Shown in pieces: positions 59,221-64,000 of a stretch of 64,000 bases of DNA. The stretch lies in NCBI GenBank assembly GCA_031376285.1, contig JANMDN010000010.1, positions 1-64,000 of the forward strand. Direction: 5' to 3'. The notes beneath the pieces were generated by a model that was not told where the DNA came from, made no database searches, and worked only from the letters and a program-made list of their open reading frames with translations. How positions within the stretch are numbered: the stretch's first letter is position 1; the number at the start of each line of letters is the position of its first letter. The DNA comes from JANMDN01 sp031376285. GTDB taxonomy: Bacteria > Actinomycetota > Thermoleophilia > Miltoncostaeales > Miltoncostaeaceae. Made by a program: the position numbers and the translations under genes.

Positions 59221-59431
59221 GAACACGACTTCGCGAGCCCGGTGCCTGGAGCTGAACTCAGCGAGCGAGGATTCCCTGCTTCGGGAGTTTCAGACACCCC
59301 AGCTACCGGCGGCGGACCGTTCTTGCCGTGTTTGGCACCACGTCGTTTGTCGTCTGGTCTGACACCCGCAGCCTGACACTCCCGCCTTCGCGAGGCCGCT
59401 CATCCGGATCTCGTCTCCAGGCACCACCTTC

Positions 59432-62400
59432 TCAGGTCGCGAGAAGCGGTGGCCCGGCTGGCGACACGATGTCGGCCGTACCGCCCGGCCCGAGCAGTCG
59501 TTCGGCCACGGGGCGGGGTGGATTGCTCCCCGGCACGACGTGGAGTGCGCCGCCGGCGCCCCGGTCGATCACTGCGCGAAACGACTCCGCGGTCATCGGG
59601 CGATACAGCAGGAAGCCCTGTGCCCTCGGGCAGCCAAGAGCCTGAAGTCGACGCCACTGGTCCTCGGTCTCGACGCCTTCGGCAACCAGAAGACGGTCGG
59701 TCGCCCTGGCCAGGCCGATCACCGCTTCGACGATCGCGGTGTCGGCACGGTCGACTCCCAGGCCTTGAACGAATGACTGATCAAGTTTCACGATCTGGGC
59801 CGGGAGGCTTTTGAGCTGCGTCAGCCCCGCAAACCCGGTACCGAAGTCGTCGACGGCAACGCTCACTCCCAGCCGGCTGAGTGCTTCGAGTTCCGCGAGT
59901 GCGGTCGGCACGGCCTCGACAAACTGCGACTCGGTCACCTCGATCGTCAGTCGTCGCGGATCGAGGCCCGTCCTCGCGAGGAGATCAGCGACCTTCGCCG
60001 CGAACCGCTGGTACCCGAGCTGGCGCGCGACCACGTTGCAGGCGACCCGCAGATCGAGGTTCGGATAGTCGCGCTGCCAGCGGGCGCCCTCAAGGCACGC
60101 CATCTCGAGGACGCGATCCCCGATCGTGACGATCAGGTCGCTCGCCTCGGCGACGTCGAGGAACTGCGCGGGCATCTCGATCCCTCGAACCGGGTGCTGC
60201 CAGCGGATGAGGGCCTCGGCACCGACAATTTTGGACGTGGCGTCGACCACAGGCTGGTAATGCAAAACGAGCTCATCGCCGGCGATCGCTCGACGAAGTT
60301 CCGACTCCAGCCGAAGCTCCCTCTGAGCGGCCTCGTGCATCCTCGGGTTCGCGAGCACCCAATGCGCCCGCCCGCGTGATTTTGCCTGGTACATCGCGGC
60401 GTCCGCGTCACGAAGGAGTGACTCCGGACTTGCCGAGCCGTCGGTCACCGCGATACCGACGCTCACGGTCGTCACGACCTCCTGGCCGCGGATCATCATG
60501 GGCGCACCGATCGCGGTCGCGAGAAGCTCGGACACCTGCACCGCGGTCGGCGCCCCATCCTGTTCATCGACGACCATGACGAACTCGTCGCCACCCAGCC
60601 GAGCGACGAGCGCCCCAAGCGGCGCCACGTGGCGGAACCGGTTTGCCACGGCCACGATCAGTTCGTCGCCTGCGGCGTGTCCGAGTGAGTCGTTCACCCG
60701 TTTGAAGTTGTCGATGTCGGCAAAGATCAGGGCGACACGGCCACCGGAGGTCTTCGCCCGATCAATCGCAGCCCTGAGGTGGTCAAGGACGACAATCCGG
60801 TTGGCAAGGCCGGTCAGCGGATCGCGCATCGCCTGTCGGGCGAGCTCAGCGCGAGCATCCACGAGCGGCGTGATGTCCTGAAGATGGCTGAGGACGCCCA
60901 AACGGCCGTCGTCGAGAGGGAAGCGAACGTTCGTGACAAGGCACCACCGTGACGCCCCATCGCGAACGACAAGCTTGCCCTCGCCGCGTCCGACCTCGAT
61001 GTCCCCAGCAAGAACCCGAGCCCGAAGGAGACTCATCGACTCGAGGCTCGCCGGGTCGAACATGTCGAGCAGGCTGCGGCCACGCAACCACTGCTCGCGC
61101 TGCCCGACCAGCTCGAAGAGCGCGGCGTTTCCGTAAAGGATGGCGCCGTTCAGGTCCGTCACGGCCACGCCCACTGGCGCCGCGTCGAAGAGGCGCCGAA
61201 AGCGCCGCTCGCTCTCGTCGTGGGCGAGTCCGGCCTCGACACGTGAGGTGACATCTCGCGAGACCATGACGATCTCACGCAGGCGACCCGACTGGTCGTC
61301 AAGGATCGGGCGGGCGACGCTCTCGATCCAGACCCAGCGACCGCTTGCATGGAGGTGGCGATGCGAGGTGACCCGCGACGCGGCCTTGCCGCTGACCAGA
61401 TGCTGGAAGTCGTCCACAACCCGGGAGAGGTCCTCGGGGTGGATGTGCTCGCTGATGTATGGGATCGCGATGAACTCGGCCGGGGTGAGTCCGAAGAGGC
61501 GTTCGGTGGCCGGCGATGCGTAGACCACGCGCGCCTCGGGTGTGACCCGCGTGATGACGTCGCTCGCGTGATCGGCAAGCAGCTGGTAGTCATGTTCGGA
61601 CCGGCGCAGCGCAGCGTCGGCCATCCGCGTGGGGGTGACATCCCGAACCGTGGCAAGCAGCTGCGTCGCGCCGCCGCTCGGGTCGCGCGCAAACACGACA
61701 TACCGCCCCGACATCCAACGTGTTCCGCCACCACGAGGACGTATGCGAAAGTCAACTTCCATCACGTCGGCGGCCCGGGAGCCGCGGAGTCCCGCGAGGG
61801 CGCCCGCGACGCGCTCGGTGTCTGACGGGTCGAGGAGTTTGGTCAAGTATGCGGGTCCGAGGGCAACGACCTCGGCGGGCGTGTACCCGAGCAGCGCGCT
61901 CGCCTCGGCGTTGCAGTAGACGACACGCTCACCCATTAGGTCATAGACGTAGATCAGATCCGGCGTTGCGTTCGCGACCGCAGCCGCAAACGCGTGCGCT
62001 TGACGGAGCTCCTCACGCGACCGCTGGGCCTCGGTCACGTCACGGGTCGTGCCGAGCAGCTGCGCGACTGCGCCATCGTCGTCCACGTCGAAAACCACGA
62101 GGCGACCATCCATCGTCCGGTACTCACCCGTGCTCGACGCAACGCGGAACGTCGTTTCGATGACCTCGCCGGGAGCCATCTGTTTGAGTCGACCGATGCT
62201 CGACCTGGCCCGCGCCGCGTCGACCGGATGGACCAACATATCGAAGGCGCGCGAACCCAGCGAGATGATCTCGGCCGGTTCGTGCCCGAGCACCGCGCGG
62301 ACCGCATCGTTGATGTACACGATCGAGCCGGACGTGAGGTCCAGGATGTAGATGACGTCCGGGCTGACCCGCGCAATCGACGCGCTCAGCGCGCCCGGCT

Positions 62401-62494
62401 CGATGGCGCCCGCCGAGTCCGTCAGTGATGGCGTCGCATGCGGAGCACGACGCGTCCTGACACCCTCAACCGCATCCGTGCGTGAAGGATCCAC
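59432..62494 (-). CDS. PAS-PAS-PAS-PAS-GGDEF-EAL c-di-GMP protein
   Basis: The 1020-residue product has four PAS domains (about residues 35-155, 165-285, 300-420 and 430-550), a GGDEF domain (DPLTGLANRIVVLDHL, DIDNFKRVNDSLGHAAGD, ARLGGDEFVMV) and an EAL domain (VGAEALIRWQHP, IEVTESQF, VDDFGTGFAGLTQLKSLPAQIVKLDQSFV, EGVETEDQW). Both catalytic motifs are intact; the RxxD inhibitory site before GGDEF is absent. No membrane helix. It may make or degrade c-di-GMP according to signals sensed by PAS. The TPR-GGDEF protein at 12.9-14.6 kb is a second c-di-GMP enzyme here. Confidence 0.92.
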   Translation of the reverse strand: MDPSRTDAVEGVRTRRAPHATPSLTDSAGAIEPGALSASIARVSPDVIYILDLTSGSIVYINDAVRAVLGHEPAEIISLGSRAFDMLVHPVDAARARSSIGRLKQMAPGEVIETTFRVASSTGEYRTMDGRLVVFDVDDDGAVAQLLGTTRDVTEAQRSREELRQAHAFAAAVANATPDLIYVYDLMGERVVYCNAEASALLGYTPAEVVALGPAYLTKLLDPSDTERVAGALAGLRGSRAADVMEVDFRIRPRGGGTRWMSGRYVVFARDPSGGATQLLATVRDVTPTRMADAALRRSEHDYQLLADHASDVITRVTPEARVVYASPATERLFGLTPAEFIAIPYISEHIHPEDLSRVVDDFQHLVSGKAASRVTSHRHLHASGRWVWIESVARPILDDQSGRLREIVMVSRDVTSRVEAGLAHDESERRFRRLFDAAPVGVAVTDLNGAILYGNAALFELVGQREQWLRGRSLLDMFDPASLESMSLLRARVLAGDIEVGRGEGKLVVRDGASRWCLVTNVRFPLDDGRLGVLSHLQDITPLVDARAELARQAMRDPLTGLANRIVVLDHLRAAIDRAKTSGGRVALIFADIDNFKRVNDSLGHAAGDELIVAVANRFRHVAPLGALVARLGGDEFVMVVDEQDGAPTAVQVSELLATAIGAPMMIRGQEVVTTVSVGIAVTDGSASPESLLRDADAAMYQAKSRGRAHWVLANPRMHEAAQRELRLESELRRAIAGDELVLHYQPVVDATSKIVGAEALIRWQHPVRGIEMPAQFLDVAEASDLIVTIGDRVLEMACLEGARWQRDYPNLDLRVACNVVARQLGYQRFAAKVADLLARTGLDPRRLTIEVTESQFVEAVPTALAELEALSRLGVSVAVDDFGTGFAGLTQLKSLPAQIVKLDQSFVQGLGVDRADTAIVEAVIGLARATDRLLVAEGVETEDQWRRLQALGCPRAQGFLLYRPMTAESFRAVIDRGAGGALHVVPGSNPPRPVAERLLGPGGTADIVSPAGPPLLAT

Positions 62495-62574
62495 ACATTG
62501 ATGGAAGCACAGATGGGCCGACGCGGGGCGGCGGCGGTTCCCGACCGACGACGGGGCTAAAGCTCGACCCTCAC

Positions 62575-62592
62575 ATCCCCTAATCGGGGGAT
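62575..62592 (-). terminator. Small hairpin after the Ku gene
   Basis: ATCCCC and GGGGAT flank a 6-base loop, about 13 bases downstream of the Ku stop. A weak terminator candidate. Confidence 0.3.
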
Positions 62593-62604
62593 CACGCGCT
62601 GCTG

Positions 62605-63579
62605 CTACGAGGCCTTTCGGGCCCGTTTCCGGGCGACGGGCGCCGTTTCAGGCTCCGGGGTCGCGGCGGGCTCCTCACCGCCGCCCTCGATACCGCGAAG
62701 TGTCGAATGCTCAATCGAGAGCTGCCGCTTGGGGTCGGGTGGTTCGGTGGTTGCCTTGGCCCGGGTCCGAGGTCGCTTCACGGCCGGGGAGGCCTCTGCG
62801 ACTCCCGCCGCTTGGAGGCTGGCCTTAAGCGCGGCCATCAGGTCGACGACCGGAGCGGGCTCGGCGGTGTCCGGCGCGATCACGGGTGTTTCGCCGCTCG
62901 CCTTCGCCTCAAGGTACTCGATCAGTCGAATCCGAGTCTCGTTCTCGTGGCTTGCGGGCTCGAAGTCCTTGCTGAGACCGGCGATGAGCTGCTCGGCCAT
63001 CGCGAGCTCCTCGGGTTTGACCTCGAATCCCGAGACTCGGTCGGCGATCTCTCGCTCCTCGGAGCGCCGGAGGTCGCTCGCGTAGAAGAGTGTCTGCAAG
63101 ATGAGCGCTCCCCCGGCAGACGGCCGGATGAGCACCAGGTGCTCCTTGGTCGAGAGCACGAAGCGTCCGAGCGCGCCGCGCCCAGTGGCACGCATCGCCT
63201 CGGCAAGCAGCGCGTAGGGGCGCTCGGCCCGTTCCTGCGGCTCGATCCAGTACGCCTTCTCGAAAAAGACCGGATCGACGAGATCAAGCTCGACGAACTC
63301 CAGTATCTCGATCGTCTTCTCCTGGCGCGCGGCGAAGCGCTCGAGCTCGTCGTCTTCGACGGTGACGTACTGGCCCTTCGATACCTCATAGCCCTTGATC
63401 ACCTCGTCGGGGCCGACCTCGACGTCGCGCACGGGATCCCAGCGCTTCTGTTTGACCGGGACAAGCGAGGCCTTCGAGAGGGTGCGAAAGCTCACGTCCT
63501 TACGCTGCTGGGCAATGCCCACACCGACCGGAATCGTGACGAGGCCGAAACTGATGAAGCCCTTCCAAATCGCCCGCAT
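62605..63579 (-). CDS. ku: Non-homologous end joining protein Ku
   Basis: The 324-residue product starts RAIWKGFISFGLVTIPVGVGIAQQ, has VIKGYEVSKGQYVTVEDDELER (about residue 62), IEILEFVELDLVDPVFFEKAYWIEP (about 90) and LVLIRPSAGGALILQTLFYASDLR. These are the Ku core strands that ring DNA ends. The C-terminal 100 residues are a Lys/Arg/Ala-rich extension like that of mycobacterial Ku, ending KRARKAS. No ligD is in the window. Confidence 0.95.
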   Translation of the reverse strand: MRAIWKGFISFGLVTIPVGVGIAQQRKDVSFRTLSKASLVPVKQKRWDPVRDVEVGPDEVIKGYEVSKGQYVTVEDDELERFAARQEKTIEILEFVELDLVDPVFFEKAYWIEPQERAERPYALLAEAMRATGRGALGRFVLSTKEHLVLIRPSAGGALILQTLFYASDLRRSEEREIADRVSGFEVKPEELAMAEQLIAGLSKDFEPASHENETRIRLIEYLEAKASGETPVIAPDTAEPAPVVDLMAALKASLQAAGVAEASPAVKRPRTRAKATTEPPDPKRQLSIEHSTLRGIEGGGEEPAATPEPETAPVARKRARKAS

Positions 63580-63689
63580 GACGCGACAGATCTCCCGCTG
63601 GTGTGCCGGACCCCTTGACGTTAGCGCGCGCGGAGCGTCTCGTCAGCCGCGTTTCAGCGTGTGAACCTCACCTGCAACGGGCACCGGAA

Positions 63690-64000
63690 TCAGTTCTCGG
63701 TTCCGCCGCCCAACCCACGCTTGTTCTCCATCAAGACCGCCAGGATGTCGATCGGGAAGGGAATGATCGTGTTCGACTTTCCTTCTGACGCGATCTCGGC
63801 CATCGTCTGGAGGTAGCGCAGCTGGAGCGCGATCGGCTGTCGTGCAATGGTCTCTGCCGCTTGGGCAAGCTCGTGCGAGGCCTCAAGTTCACCTTTTGCG
63901 GCGATCACCTTCGCGCGGCGCTCACGTTCCGCTTCAGCCTGGCGAGCCAGGGCCCGCTGCATACCCTCGGGAAGCTCGACATCTTTGACTTCGACGTTTG
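63690..64000 (-). CDS. SPFH/band-7 (slipin-like) protein, C-terminal part
   Basis: The frame runs off the right edge. It reads NVEVKDVELPEGMQRALARQ, a conserved end of the band-7 domain, then EAERERRAKVIAAKGELEAS and PIALQLRYLQTMAEIASEGKSNTIIPFPIDIL, the coiled oligomerisation region of stomatin/slipin proteins. It is probably a membrane-anchored scaffold; its N-terminal helix lies outside. Confidence 0.88.
   Translation of the reverse strand, partial: NVEVKDVELPEGMQRALARQAEAERERRAKVIAAKGELEASHELAQAAETIARQPIALQLRYLQTMAEIASEGKSNTIIPFPIDILAVLMENKRGLGGGTEN

Noticed and set aside
59221..59431. Possible small gene between the ADC-like and PAS-GGDEF-EAL genes
   Set aside because: Open frames there lack start signals and run into the opposite gene with shadow composition.

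Overview
The window is GC-rich DNA with mostly GTG, ATG and TTG starts and very tight gene packing. It carries the chromosomal origin neighbourhood of a Gram-positive-like bacterium. The order parB-parA-rsmG-jag-yidC-yidD-rnpA-rpmH (minus strand), then dnaA-dnaN-recF-dciA-gyrB-gyrA (plus strand), together with an F420-type LLM oxidoreductase, Ku, TatA/TatC and a parS site, points to Actinomycetota. A deep class such as Thermoleophilia is my best guess; this is inference from gene content, not a phylogeny.

Layout. 1-2.6 kb: transposase tail, membrane hydrolase-like protein, EEP-family phosphohydrolase. 2.1-7.9 kb (minus): a coupled operon of GT2 polyprenyl-phosphate glycosyltransferase, GT4, methyltransferase, YbhN-like flippase, DUF2079 membrane protein and a small membrane protein, which looks like lipid-linked sugar or envelope glycan synthesis. 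7.9-15.8 kb: moeA, a metal-site-deficient M28-like membrane protein, otsA coupled to moaC, a TPR-GGDEF protein and a threonine-aldolase-like enzyme. 16.1-39.2 kb (plus): a long exopolysaccharide locus with LLM oxidoreductase, secreted propeller, glycoside hydrolase and Ig-like proteins, two Wzy/WaaL-type ligases or polymerases, several GT4/GT2/GT39 transferases, two ATP-grasp enzymes, a deacetylase-GT4 fusion, a MurJ/Wzx-type flippase, an initiating phosphoglycosyl transferase, a Wzz-like protein, a UDP-glucuronate decarboxylase-like enzyme and an ABC ATPase with no normal start codon. 39.2-42 kb: tatC, tatA, chorismate mutase, DUF151, tRNA-Ile and a LuxR-type regulator. 42-57.4 kb: the origin block. 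57.4-64 kb: LacI regulator with operator, an acetoacetate-decarboxylase-like protein, a PAS-GGDEF-EAL protein, Ku, and the end of an SPFH protein.

How it works together. Replication, segregation (ParABS), membrane insertion (YidC) and tRNA/rRNA processing genes sit around two intergenic zones, 46.8-47.1 kb and 49.2-49.7 kb, both with DnaA-box-like sites. Between them lies dnaA, translationally coupled to an upstream GHKL-ATPase/winged-helix protein that is a candidate regulator of initiation. The polysaccharide locus contains most steps of a Wzx/Wzy-like pathway: initiation, elongation, flipping, polymerisation and length control.

Genome style. About eighteen adjacent gene pairs share a 4-base NTGA stop/start overlap, with N being A, G, T and, in three cases, C. 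Several genes have a TAnnnT box 6-8 bases before the start codon, which suggests leaderless transcripts. The most interesting points are the dnaA-coupled ATPase, the repeated TTTTGCAGGTATTTTC-like motif in gaps of the origin region, the parS site lying on the rsmG start codon, the CTG starts, and the ABC gene without a start codon.
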